NCBI RefSeq assembly: GCF_011044255.1
Contig: NZ_CP049107.1
Coordinates: forward strand, 1,302,001 to 1,366,000
Direction: 5' to 3'
Length of the DNA: 64,000 nucleotides
Source of the DNA: Rhizorhabdus phycosphaerae
Lineage (GTDB): Bacteria; Pseudomonadota; Alphaproteobacteria; Sphingomonadales; Sphingomonadaceae
Part shown: positions 47,335-55,678 of the stretch, piece after piece
Numbering within the stretch: position 1 is the stretch's first letter
Layout of the letters: each line of letters begins with the position of its first letter
The notes under the pieces: generated by a model
Told to the model about the DNA's origin: nothing
The model's input: only the letters and a program-made list of their open reading frames with translations
Databases searched by the model: none
Made by a program: the position numbers and the translations under genes

Positions 47335-48042
47335 ATGGCAACTTTTGTTTTCGTGTCAGGCGCCTTCCACGGAGGATGGTGCTACGATAAAATCCGTCCT
47401 GCCCTGGAAAGTGCTGGCCACAATGTTCTCACACCGACGCTGACCGGCGTCGGGGAAAACGCCCACCTTGCGTCGCTCGGCGTGATCAATCTCGATACGC
47501 ATATCGCTGACATTGTCGCGCTCTTTCGTTGGCACGATCTTCAGGACGTGATTTTGTGCGGCCATTCCTATGGCGGGATGGTCATCACGGGTGTTGCCGA
47601 CCAGTTGGCGGATCGGATTACGACGCTCGTCTATCTCGACGCCGCCTTGCCGAAGGACGGTGACTCGCAATTTTCGCTGTTGCCCGTGGTCATCGCCCCG
47701 TTCGTTGCCAATGCCAGCGAAGACGGCAGTCTCGTGAAGCCGCTGCAAGCGGCGCAATTCGGCTGCGCTGAAGAGCATCACGCATGGGTTGATTCCAAGC
47801 TCACGCCACATCCGATCGCTTGTTTCATACAGAGCATTCGTCTGACTGGCGCCTATCGATCGATCGCGAAGCGGCTGCTCGTCTACAACACGAAGGACAT
47901 CGGCATGCCCACGCCAATGCCCGGCTGGTATGAGGCCGAACGGCTTACGCCCGGCAACCATGTCTATGCGCTCGACGGGGGGCATGACCTCATGATCGAC
48001 AGCGCAACCGAACTCGCCGAGATACTGCTCGAACACGCATGA
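47335..48042 (+). CDS. Alpha/beta-fold hydrolase (esterase-like)
   Basis: 235 residues from ATG 47335; the frame is open back to 47293 without a Met. The nucleophile Ser is in CGHSYGG, the oxyanion region in FVSGAFHGGWCYDKIRPAL, and the closing GGHDLMID carries the His. It resembles the small salicylate-esterase and hydroxynitrile-lyase-like branch, which cleaves short esters. It lies 38 bases after the receptor gene. Confidence 0.9.
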   Translation: MATFVFVSGAFHGGWCYDKIRPALESAGHNVLTPTLTGVGENAHLASLGVINLDTHIADIVALFRWHDLQDVILCGHSYGGMVITGVADQLADRITTLVYLDAALPKDGDSQFSLLPVVIAPFVANASEDGSLVKPLQAAQFGCAEEHHAWVDSKLTPHPIACFIQSIRLTGAYRSIAKRLLVYNTKDIGMPTPMPGWYEAERLTPGNHVYALDGGHDLMIDSATELAEILLEHA

Positions 48043-48104
48043 CTGTGCGGCCGGGGAACGGCCCTTCGAGCCGCTTTCGAACTCAAAATGCCAAAGGAAC
48101 TATT

Positions 48105-49292
48105 ATGGGTGATGGCGCCATCGGAGGCGATAAGGGGCATACCGGCGCGGTTACCACCGCACATCCTGGTGTCGGGACCTGCACTGTTTGCGCGCAGGAA
48201 GGTATTCTGGGGCCAACCGATTTATGGACGGTGGAAACAGCTGAGCCGCCTGCCCATGTCCGCAAACTCTATGATCAGGCCATGGTCATCGATGCGCTTG
48301 CTACCCCGAACACGTTCAACGTCTATTATCCACCGGCAGGACCGCGCTTTACCGCCGAGCAACTCGCCAATGCGCGCCGTTCCGGGATCACAGCGGTTAA
48401 TCTGACCGTCCATGGTTCGAACGTTGCTGAAAAGCTGAATCGAATCAGGGAGGTCAAGGATGATATCGCGGAGAACCCCGACAAGCTGATGCTGATCGAA
48501 AGGCCGAGCGATCTTGTCCGTGCCAAGGACCAAGGGTTGCTCGGCATCATCTTCGGCTTCCAGGGGCTGGAGTTCATGCAGGATGACCTGACGCCGATAG
48601 ATCGGTTTGCCGATGAGTCCGTGCTCATTATGCAACTCACCTATAATGGCGAGAGCAGGATCGGATCGGGCTGCCTGGCCACCCAAGCTGCGGCCGGGCT
48701 CGGCGAAGGAGGACACGAGGCAGTCGGTCATATCAATCGCCGCCGCGTGATCGTCGATCTGGCGCATTCACATCCGCAAACCGCCCTCGACGCAGCGCAT
48801 GCATCGAACACGCCTATCATCGTCTCGCATAGCGCATGCAGGGCGGTCTATGACCATCCTCGCAATCAGCCAGATGAAGTGTTGCGCGCGGTGGCCGACG
48901 GCGGCGGCGTCTTCGGGATCTATATGATGCCTTATCTCGGCCAGGATCCGCTCTACGCGTCGCAGGCTCTATTCAACCGCCACTTGCTGCATGCTTTGAA
49001 CGTTTGCGGCGAGGATCATGTCGGCATCGGTAGTGACAACTCGACCACACCGGTTGTGTTTGACGACGGGTACAAGCGTGCTCTGAAGGATATGGTTTCT
49101 GGGCGCGATGAGAAGGGAATATCTGCACCGCTCGACGGCATCGGCCCGTTTATAGTTCCGGGCATGAATACGCCGCGACGGCTGGAGGTGGTTGCCTGGG
49201 ATCTGTCCAAGGCAGGCTATGCAGATCGTGTCATCGAAAAAGTGCTAGGCCAGAACTTCCAGCGTGTATTTGCCCAGGTCTGGGCGGAGTGA
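48105..49292 (+). CDS. M19 (renal dipeptidase-like) peptidase, altered metal site
   Basis: 395 residues from ATG 48105, preceded by AAAGGAA. The dipeptidase family is shown by VDLAHSHPQTALDAA, IIVSHSACRAVYDHPRNQ and HVGIGSDNS. Two ligand positions look changed: the N-terminal H-x-D motif is replaced by VIDALATPN, and the usual Glu region reads GFQGLEF. So one side of the two-zinc site may be missing and the reaction may differ from dipeptide hydrolysis. The last base of its stop is the first of the quinone reductase start. Confidence 0.85.
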   Translation: MGDGAIGGDKGHTGAVTTAHPGVGTCTVCAQEGILGPTDLWTVETAEPPAHVRKLYDQAMVIDALATPNTFNVYYPPAGPRFTAEQLANARRSGITAVNLTVHGSNVAEKLNRIREVKDDIAENPDKLMLIERPSDLVRAKDQGLLGIIFGFQGLEFMQDDLTPIDRFADESVLIMQLTYNGESRIGSGCLATQAAAGLGEGGHEAVGHINRRRVIVDLAHSHPQTALDAAHASNTPIIVSHSACRAVYDHPRNQPDEVLRAVADGGGVFGIYMMPYLGQDPLYASQALFNRHLLHALNVCGEDHVGIGSDNSTTPVVFDDGYKRALKDMVSGRDEKGISAPLDGIGPFIVPGMNTPRRLEVVAWDLSKAGYADRVIEKVLGQNFQRVFAQVWAE

Positions 49293-50308
49293 TGCGGGCC
49301 GCTTGGTATGACCGGCCTGGTCCGGCGGGCGACGTATTCGTAATCGGCGACATGCCCCGTCCTTGTCCCGAGGCGGGCGAAGTGCTCGTGCATATCAAGG
49401 CATCGGGCATCAACCCTTCGGACTACAAGCATCGCGGTAATTTTGCCGGTAACGGCATTGCGACGCGGATGGTGCCGCACAGCGACGGCGCCGGGATCAT
49501 CGAGCAAGTCGGCGCCGACGTTCCGAAGAGCTGGCTGGGCAAACGGGTCTGGTTGTGGAATGCCGTTTTCCGCCACGGCTATGCGCCGCCGGGACCGCGC
49601 GAAGCCGGCACGGCAGCCGAATATGTGGCGTTGCCACTTCAGAATGTCGCAGTTCTTCCAAACAATGTTTCATTTGAGATCGGCGCATGCCTCGGCGTGC
49701 CCGGCTTCACCGCCTACGCGGCGGTATATGCCGACGGTGATCCGCGCGGAAAAACCATATTCATCCAAGGTGGCGCTGGCGCAGTGGGCGAACTAGCCGT
49801 TCAACTGGCGTCTTCCGCCGGCGCTACGGTCGTAGCGACCGTCAGCAGTGCACAGAAGGCCGAGCGCGCACGCACGTCCGGTGCGCATTATGTCATCGAC
49901 TACCGTGAGCAAGACGTTGTGAAGGTGATGTCGGATATTTTCCCGAGTGGCGTTGATCAGATTATAGAGGTGGACTTTTCCGCAAATATCGAAATGGATG
50001 TGAAATTACTAAAGCATTATGGTCTGATCGTTTCTTATTCTTCTACGTCTAACAGGTTTCCTTCGATTCCCTATTATGCGCTTCAATTCAAAGGTGCATC
50101 TATCAAGACGCTTCAGATATTTACGCTTCCCGATATCGAACGCAATGCGGCTGTTAAAACGCTCTCCGCTGCTTTGAAGGCTGGCGGGCTGAGACCGACT
50201 ATTGCCAAATCCTTCCCGTTAGACAGGATCGCCGAAGCTCACACTTTTGCTGAGCAGGGGCCGGACGGAAACGTTGTTTTGAGCGGTCCGGGCGAGGAGT
50301 TTATCTAA
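49292..50308 (+). CDS. NADPH:quinone reductase-like oxidoreductase
   Basis: 338 residues from ATG 49292 (GTG 49289 possible), overlapping the M19 stop. It is a zinc-free medium-chain reductase: INPSDYKHRGNF, HSDGAGIIEQVG, then the NADPH fold FIQGGAGAVGELAVQLASSAG and VDQIIEVDFSAN. It ends the plus-strand catabolic run. By eye the second half, from about 49900, is clearly richer in A and T than the first half and than the coupling-protein gene beyond. Confidence 0.9.
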   Translation: MRAAWYDRPGPAGDVFVIGDMPRPCPEAGEVLVHIKASGINPSDYKHRGNFAGNGIATRMVPHSDGAGIIEQVGADVPKSWLGKRVWLWNAVFRHGYAPPGPREAGTAAEYVALPLQNVAVLPNNVSFEIGACLGVPGFTAYAAVYADGDPRGKTIFIQGGAGAVGELAVQLASSAGATVVATVSSAQKAERARTSGAHYVIDYREQDVVKVMSDIFPSGVDQIIEVDFSANIEMDVKLLKHYGLIVSYSSTSNRFPSIPYYALQFKGASIKTLQIFTLPDIERNAAVKTLSAALKAGGLRPTIAKSFPLDRIAEAHTFAEQGPDGNVVLSGPGEEFI

Positions 50309-50429
50309 AACTCGTAGAGAAAATCGGCGAAGCTTCGGAAACCTTGTCTCGCGGACGTCGAAGTAGATATGCTATCGAATTTTGCAATGTGAGATGCCGT
50401 AACTTGCTCAACCGGTTCGAGGCTTAACA

Positions 50430-52217
50430 TTACTGAGAATTCAAGCTCGGAGCTGGCTCGAATGGGGGCACTTGCTGAACATAGGTCACATAGGCAAAGC
50501 GGATGCGATTCCATTTTGGCATCGTCGCGCGCTTTACGAAGCCCTCTCGGTTAGGAAGTTGCATGATCTCGCTAGCCAATGTTACTTCTTCAGTTGTTCG
50601 CTTGCTCTGCATTGAGGTTGAGCGCGAGGTGTAACGTCCGTGTGTGCGCGATCGGCTGACGTCGTCGCGTTCAACCTCGCGGCTGCCAATCAGACCGGAG
50701 GCGAGCTCCGCAGTTCCACCGCCCTCACTGAGACCGGAACGAAGCAGCAGCAGATTTCCGCAGTTCTCTATAATGGTATGAGCCCCCTCACCATAGACGG
50801 CTTTGACCTGCGCCGACGACTGGAAGCCGATGGCGACGCAACCGCCGAATTTCCTGAGACGAGCCTGCGCATCCTTCAGCCCCTCGATCCGGCCCAGGGC
50901 GTCCAACTCGTCGATGTGGAACCATATTCGCCGGTCGCGATCGGGAGGCAGCGACAGCGTCTCGAGAATGGCGATATTCATCCAGCAAGAGATCAGTCCG
51001 CGCAATGCTGCCACCTGGTTGGCGGTATAGGGCAGCCAAAGCGAACCCGCGCCTGAACGAACCCATTTCCGGACGGAAAACGGTTCGCCGTCCAACGCCG
51101 CGAGGAAGCGGAGGTTTGCAATCGCTGGCGCCAGCGTGCCGAGAATGCTGGCGAGCATTTTCTCACCACCGGGCTCGAAATAGCGCGCCGCGGCTGTGCC
51201 TTGGCACAGGAGCTTCAGCTCGGCGACGGAGCCGGACGCGAGCATTGTGATGAGGTCGTTGGTCGTGCCGAGCCCCAGCCGCCCAAAGTTCTCCAGTGCC
51301 GCGGCGAGAAGCTGCTGGGCATAGGTAATCCACTGATCATGCTCGCCGATACCTAGGTGGGGCAGTAGCGATTGGGCGAGAAAGGCTTGGTCGCCTGGAC
51401 GCTCGATCTCGGCGAGCAAGTCCCAGCGCGCGCAGCGTGGATCGAATGGATTGAGGATGACGTCACCGGCTTTAAAGAAAGCGCTCATCGCAGAGCCGTC
51501 GGGGTCGGCTACCACCTGGCGATCGCCACGCCGGATCGCATCCGCCATCAGCGCGCGCAACGCCGTCGACTTGCCCGACCCGGTCGCACCGATCGCCGCG
51601 ACATGCATGGTCTCGTCCTCTCGGGACAACGGTACGCCCGCCAGTGTCACGCCACCCGTCAGCCGGGCCTTGAGCCGCCCCCCACGCTGGCCGGTGAAGA
51701 CCCCCACTCGTGTTCCGCGCAGATGCGTGACCTTTCGCGGACTAGCGGCGAAACGTGCGGCGATGGCGCCGCCCAAAAATCCGAAAGCGGCTGGCATCAT
51801 CACCGCGAGTGGCCAACTGTCCGATTGGAAGCTGGCGTAGAGCCAATATCCCAAGACGCTTCCGCCGAGCCAGCCGATCGGCGCATGCACGAGCGGCGAG
51901 AATGTCCGGCGATCGACACCCTGGACGATGGCTGCGGCAAGCGTGCCAGGAAGCACGGCGAGCGCGAACCAGAGATGATAGCCGTGAAGTGCGAGCCACG
52001 CCCAGCGTTGCTCGAGCCACGGCTCGAGCGCGTGGCGATGCGCCCAATGCTCGCGCGCGAGATCGGCGAACGCGAACCGGTCATCGACCGGCACGATGTG
52101 GCAAACAAGCGGCCAGCATGCAGCGATCGCAGCAAAAGATGAGAGAAAGGCAATCTGCTGGATAATGGGTTCGGAGCCCCGAACATCGCCGCCGCCGCCG
52201 TTACCGGGCGCGCTCAC
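50430..52217 (-). CDS. Type IV coupling protein (VirD4/TraG/TraD family)
   Basis: 595 residues. Coupling proteins carry the relaxase-DNA complex to the secretion channel. Two or three membrane segments lie in the first 155 residues. Walker A GATGSGKS is at 210-217, then the family's VVADPDGSAMSAFF and NPFDPRCARWDLL. Walker B is in IWFHIDELDALGRIEGL, followed by FQSSAQVKAVYG. Its start overlaps the relaxase stop by four bases. It is about 30 kb away from the trb operon, separated by the catabolic island. Confidence 0.93.
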   Translation of the reverse strand: MSAPGNGGGGDVRGSEPIIQQIAFLSSFAAIAACWPLVCHIVPVDDRFAFADLAREHWAHRHALEPWLEQRWAWLALHGYHLWFALAVLPGTLAAAIVQGVDRRTFSPLVHAPIGWLGGSVLGYWLYASFQSDSWPLAVMMPAAFGFLGGAIAARFAASPRKVTHLRGTRVGVFTGQRGGRLKARLTGGVTLAGVPLSREDETMHVAAIGATGSGKSTALRALMADAIRRGDRQVVADPDGSAMSAFFKAGDVILNPFDPRCARWDLLAEIERPGDQAFLAQSLLPHLGIGEHDQWITYAQQLLAAALENFGRLGLGTTNDLITMLASGSVAELKLLCQGTAAARYFEPGGEKMLASILGTLAPAIANLRFLAALDGEPFSVRKWVRSGAGSLWLPYTANQVAALRGLISCWMNIAILETLSLPPDRDRRIWFHIDELDALGRIEGLKDAQARLRKFGGCVAIGFQSSAQVKAVYGEGAHTIIENCGNLLLLRSGLSEGGGTAELASGLIGSREVERDDVSRSRTHGRYTSRSTSMQSKRTTEEVTLASEIMQLPNREGFVKRATMPKWNRIRFAYVTYVQQVPPFEPAPSLNSQ

Positions 52218-54856
52218 CGCTCAGCCCCATAATCTTTATCGCGTGCGGCGGCGGGCGCCTTTTTCGCGGCAGCCATCGCTTCGCGCATCGATTCCGGTGT
52301 CTGACGAGGCGCGGCATTGCGTGCCGCCATCATCGCGCGGAGGGCCTTCGCCTGATCGCTGTTCGCCGAATCGGCGTTACGGCCAACGTCCGCCGCCTTG
52401 GCTGCGGATACGGCCCGGGCGTTGGCACCCTCCTGAACCTTCCCGGCGTCTAGAGCCGCTACGCTCGCTGCCCGCGTATTCACCGCGCTATCGGCGTCCC
52501 GCGCCAGCACCGGCGCAGACGTGCGCTCGTCACCCGTTCGGCCGAGCATGCGAGAAACCAACGCGACCAGACCGCGCGGATTTTCGCGAGGTGTGCTCGA
52601 TGCAGCATTATCCGCCGCACGCGCTGTGGCCGCAGGCTGCTGCTGTCCCGGAGCCGGCACAGTCGGTCGATCATAATCGAGCGCCATATCCTTGGGGCGC
52701 TCGCGCCCGAGCGTTTGCCGAAGCGTCTTCTCGTCGGCAAAATCGTCACGCCCATAATGAAGCGCAGTGCCGTCGCGATGACGGCTGAGCGCGACATAGG
52801 AGGAATGCGCGTCCAGCCCGGGCGTAGCCAGCACATGGGTGCGATCGACGGTCATGCCCTGCGTTTTGTGAACGGTGGCGGCGTACCCATGATCGACGTG
52901 CGCGTAACTCGTGAGATCGACCTCGATCCGGCGGCCGTCGTCGAGCCGTACCGAGAGATTGTCCGGCGCGGCTTTCTCAATGGTGCCGAGCGTGCCGTTC
53001 TTCACACCGAGATCACGCTCGTTCTTGAGGAAGAGGATCCGGTCATTGTCGGCAAATTCGCGCAAGCCGCGCTCGGCGCGGATCGCCACGTCCGTTCCGA
53101 GTTCGCCCTGTGCATGGAGCCGCTCGCGGGCCGCACGATTGAGCATCTGAACCTCCTGGTTGGTATGGGTGAGAATGATGCGCGAGGCGGCGGGCTCATC
53201 CCGGCGCTCTGTATCCCAGCGATCGATGAGCGCCGCGCGGGCGGCATCGCGCGTGTCGGCAACATGGAGCATGCCGGCTTGGTTGTAGGCGGCCAGCGCC
53301 TCGCCGGTTCGACCGGTTGCGAAATCCCGGGTCACCTCGCGCATCCATTCGGCGGTCTGGCGGCGGACCTCACCGATCTCGGCGGCACCGTGGCGCTCGG
53401 CGAGCAGACGAAATGCCGCGCCCGCCTCGATCGCCTGCAACTGCTGCGCATCGCCGACCATGACGACTTTGGCACCAGCGCCAGCGGCCTCGGCGAGCAC
53501 GCGCTGGAGCTGGCGAGTCCCGATCATGCCGGCCTCGTCGACCACCAGCACGTCGCGGGAATTGAGCCGATCGCGGTCGCGTGCCCAACCATGTTCGAAG
53601 CTCGCGATTGTACGGGATGCAATGCCCGATCCGCCTTCGAGATTCTCGGCGGCTATACCCGACAGCGCGGCACCGCGCACGGTGTAGCCGGCCGCTTCCC
53701 ACGCCTCGCGCGCGACGCCCAGCATCGCCGATTTGCCGGCGCCGGCATAGCCGACGACAAGAGCGAGACCGGGCTTGCGTAGTACATGATCGAGTGCGGC
53801 GCGCTGTTCGGCGCCGAGCCGCATTCCGCGTGCCTGGGCGCCATCAACGGCGCGGCCGATCTCTGTTCGCGAAACGGCATGATCGCGCATCTCCGCGAGG
53901 CGCTCGGCGTCGCGCACCAGAGCCTGCTCCGCGCTCAACATGCTGGTCGTAGTGAAGCGCTCAGCGCCGTGACCGTCGCGCCCGAGCGCGAGCACCGTTT
54001 CATGATGACGCATGGCGGCGAGCACGCGATCGAACTGCTCCTGCCCGTCCGAATGGCGATGCGCGAACATGGCAAGGTCGCGCACCGTGAAGGTCGCCTG
54101 CTGCCTGGTCAGCGTCTCCAGCCCAACGCTTGGATCAGCGATGATCGCAGCGCCATTGTCGCGCGCGATGACGCGATGGTCCTGGGCGCGTTCGGCGTCC
54201 TCGCCTTTCGCTTCGCGGCGAGCGCCCGCGGCACCGATCTTGTGCTGCGGCTCCAGCTCGATGCCCTGCGCGTCATAGCTGCAGTGATCGATCCGCACTT
54301 CGATGCCGAGCTGCGCCAGGCGATCGTTGACGTGGCTCGCCCAATTCTCGCGCCAGCTCTGCAGCAATGCCGTGGCGTTCCACTCGCGCACCTTTGGCCC
54401 AAACCCGTCCGGGCCAACCTCGCGCATGGTCAGCATGACATGCGCGTGCGGCTTGGCCTCGCCGTCGGGGCCGATATCCCAGTGCACATTGAGATCGGCG
54501 ACCATGCCGCGCTGGACGAACTCACGGTCGACGAACTCGCGCGCGAGCGCGATGCTCTGCTCGCTGGTCATTTCGCGCGGGATTGCAAATTCCACCTCGC
54601 GGGCGAATTGCGCGTCCTTCCGCTTCTCGGTCGTCTCGACCTCGTTCCAGAGAGTTTCGCGGTCGCAGAGGCGTACAGGCGCGCCTTCGGGCAACATCAC
54701 CTCGGAATGGACGACGCCTGCCTTGTTGGTGAAGTCGTGATGGCGGCCGAGCCGCTCGTCGTGGAGGCGCGAGGCAGAGCGATAGGCAGCAGACGCCACC
54801 GCGCTGCGGCCGGTGCCGCGCCCCATGATCTTGGCCGAGAAGTGATAGATCGCCAT
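52214..54856 (-). CDS. traA: Ti-type TraA relaxase-helicase
   Basis: 880 residues. TraA nicks oriT, stays bound to the transferred strand and unwinds it. The MobQ relaxase domain shows the probable catalytic Tyr25 in SAAYRSAS and the metal motif PHAHVMLTMR (His137, His139). The helicase half has Walker A GYAGAGKS at 369-376, VVDEAGM near 438-444 and MVGDAQQLQAI. The C-terminus is about 200 residues shorter than in Ti plasmid TraA and ends in an Ala-rich, charged tail. The oriT candidate lies 30 bases upstream. Confidence 0.95.
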   Translation of the reverse strand: MAIYHFSAKIMGRGTGRSAVASAAYRSASRLHDERLGRHHDFTNKAGVVHSEVMLPEGAPVRLCDRETLWNEVETTEKRKDAQFAREVEFAIPREMTSEQSIALAREFVDREFVQRGMVADLNVHWDIGPDGEAKPHAHVMLTMREVGPDGFGPKVREWNATALLQSWRENWASHVNDRLAQLGIEVRIDHCSYDAQGIELEPQHKIGAAGARREAKGEDAERAQDHRVIARDNGAAIIADPSVGLETLTRQQATFTVRDLAMFAHRHSDGQEQFDRVLAAMRHHETVLALGRDGHGAERFTTTSMLSAEQALVRDAERLAEMRDHAVSRTEIGRAVDGAQARGMRLGAEQRAALDHVLRKPGLALVVGYAGAGKSAMLGVAREAWEAAGYTVRGAALSGIAAENLEGGSGIASRTIASFEHGWARDRDRLNSRDVLVVDEAGMIGTRQLQRVLAEAAGAGAKVVMVGDAQQLQAIEAGAAFRLLAERHGAAEIGEVRRQTAEWMREVTRDFATGRTGEALAAYNQAGMLHVADTRDAARAALIDRWDTERRDEPAASRIILTHTNQEVQMLNRAARERLHAQGELGTDVAIRAERGLREFADNDRILFLKNERDLGVKNGTLGTIEKAAPDNLSVRLDDGRRIEVDLTSYAHVDHGYAATVHKTQGMTVDRTHVLATPGLDAHSSYVALSRHRDGTALHYGRDDFADEKTLRQTLGRERPKDMALDYDRPTVPAPGQQQPAATARAADNAASSTPRENPRGLVALVSRMLGRTGDERTSAPVLARDADSAVNTRAASVAALDAGKVQEGANARAVSAAKAADVGRNADSANSDQAKALRAMMAARNAAPRQTPESMREAMAAAKKAPAAARDKDYGAER

Positions 54857-54886
54857 CGCGGCAACCCATTTACGCCTGAACTCGCG

Positions 54887-54914
54887 ACGTCGGTACGACG
54901 TATAAGCGCGCTCT
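54887..54914. other. Candidate origin of transfer (Q-type oriT core)
   Basis: A perfect 6-base inverted repeat, ACGTCG-GTA-CGACGT (54887-54901), is followed directly by a TATAA-GCGCGCTCT segment (to 54914). From memory, Ti plasmid oriT has the same layout, an inverted repeat ending CGACGTATAA just before a GCGCCCT-type nick region, and RSF1010 has a related nick region. It lies between the divergent traA and traC-like genes, the usual oriT place. Confidence 0.65.
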
Positions 54915-55009
54915 CATGCGCTAGAGCACGCCTGAGAGATTTGAGGCGTTGAACTCAAGGCTAACCCGCCCAGCTAAACCGCATCGACAGCGCTAGTGGA
55001 GATGCGACG

Positions 55010-55315
55010 ATGCGAAAGGTACGGGATTTCGATGCCGAGCTGAAGGCACTCAACGACCGGGCGAAGCTGCTCAAGCAGCGCAAGATCCAGCAGTTCGGTG
55101 AGCTGATCGAGGCGACGGGCGCCGATGCGCTCGAGCCCGACCTCCTTGCCGGTGCGCTCCTTGCGGCAGTGGAAGAGAAGGAGAAATCGGTCACGACGAA
55201 GTGGAGCACGCGCGGCGCGCAGTTTTTTCGGGAAACAAGCCGGCGATCCTCGCGCCGCGCTGGTGACACTGGTGCGAGCGGCAAGGCGGCTGAAACAGGC
55301 GCGGAACAGGCTTGA
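55010..55315 (+). CDS. TraC-like conjugal transfer protein
   Basis: 101 residues. The first 73 match the Ti-type TraC pattern: a start VRDFDAELKALNDRAKLLKQRK, then QFGELIEATGADAL, LLAGALLAAVEEKE and WSTRGAQFF. TraC/TraD proteins assist the relaxase at oriT. After the FF (a run of six T at 55222-55227) the residues become a Ser/Arg/Gly-rich string that looks out of frame, while the other frame becomes protein-like at that point. The gene may therefore be intact and overlapping, or frameshifted (see the next entry). Confidence 0.75.
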   Translation: MRKVRDFDAELKALNDRAKLLKQRKIQQFGELIEATGADALEPDLLAGALLAAVEEKEKSVTTKWSTRGAQFFRETSRRSSRRAGDTGASGKAAETGAEQA

Positions 55316-55613
55316 GGCCGCTCGGGCGCGCAGCGACACGAGAGCCTGGGTCGTGGCACGAAGAGAACGCACCAAGCATCTGATCGAGCTTGGGGGGCTC
55401 GTGCAGAAAGCCGGACTTGTCGCACTTGCCGACGACGACCGCGCCTTGCTGTACGGCGCGTTTCTCGATCTCGCCATCCGTCTCCAGGGCGATGACGGCG
55501 CGCAATCGAAGCTCCTGTACCGACGGCGCGGCGCACGGGCGTTTGCGACAGAAGCCGAAGAAACCGCTCGCGCCAAATTGCCGAAATCGGCGGCCAACAT
55601 TGGTGACGGGTAA
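55263..55613 (+). CDS. TraD-like conjugal transfer protein
   Basis: 116 residues if started at GTG 55263. The TraD-type core is RERTKHLIELGGLVQKAGL and DDDRALLYGAFLDLA. It overlaps the TraC-like gene by 53 bases in another frame. Reading backward from this start, the frame stays protein-like (FFGKQAGDPRAALVTLVRAARR) up to the T run in the TraC-like gene. A fused TraC-TraD protein of about 200 residues is therefore possible if one T is extra or if ribosomes shift there. Confidence 0.65.
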   Translation: MTLVRAARRLKQARNRLEAARARSDTRAWVVARRERTKHLIELGGLVQKAGLVALADDDRALLYGAFLDLAIRLQGDDGAQSKLLYRRRGARAFATEAEETARAKLPKSAANIGDG

Positions 55614-55678
55614 CGATCGGCGAATACTCGCTTGGATGCGCCATCAGATCCGTCACCTCGAGCGCGCATGCACAGAGT

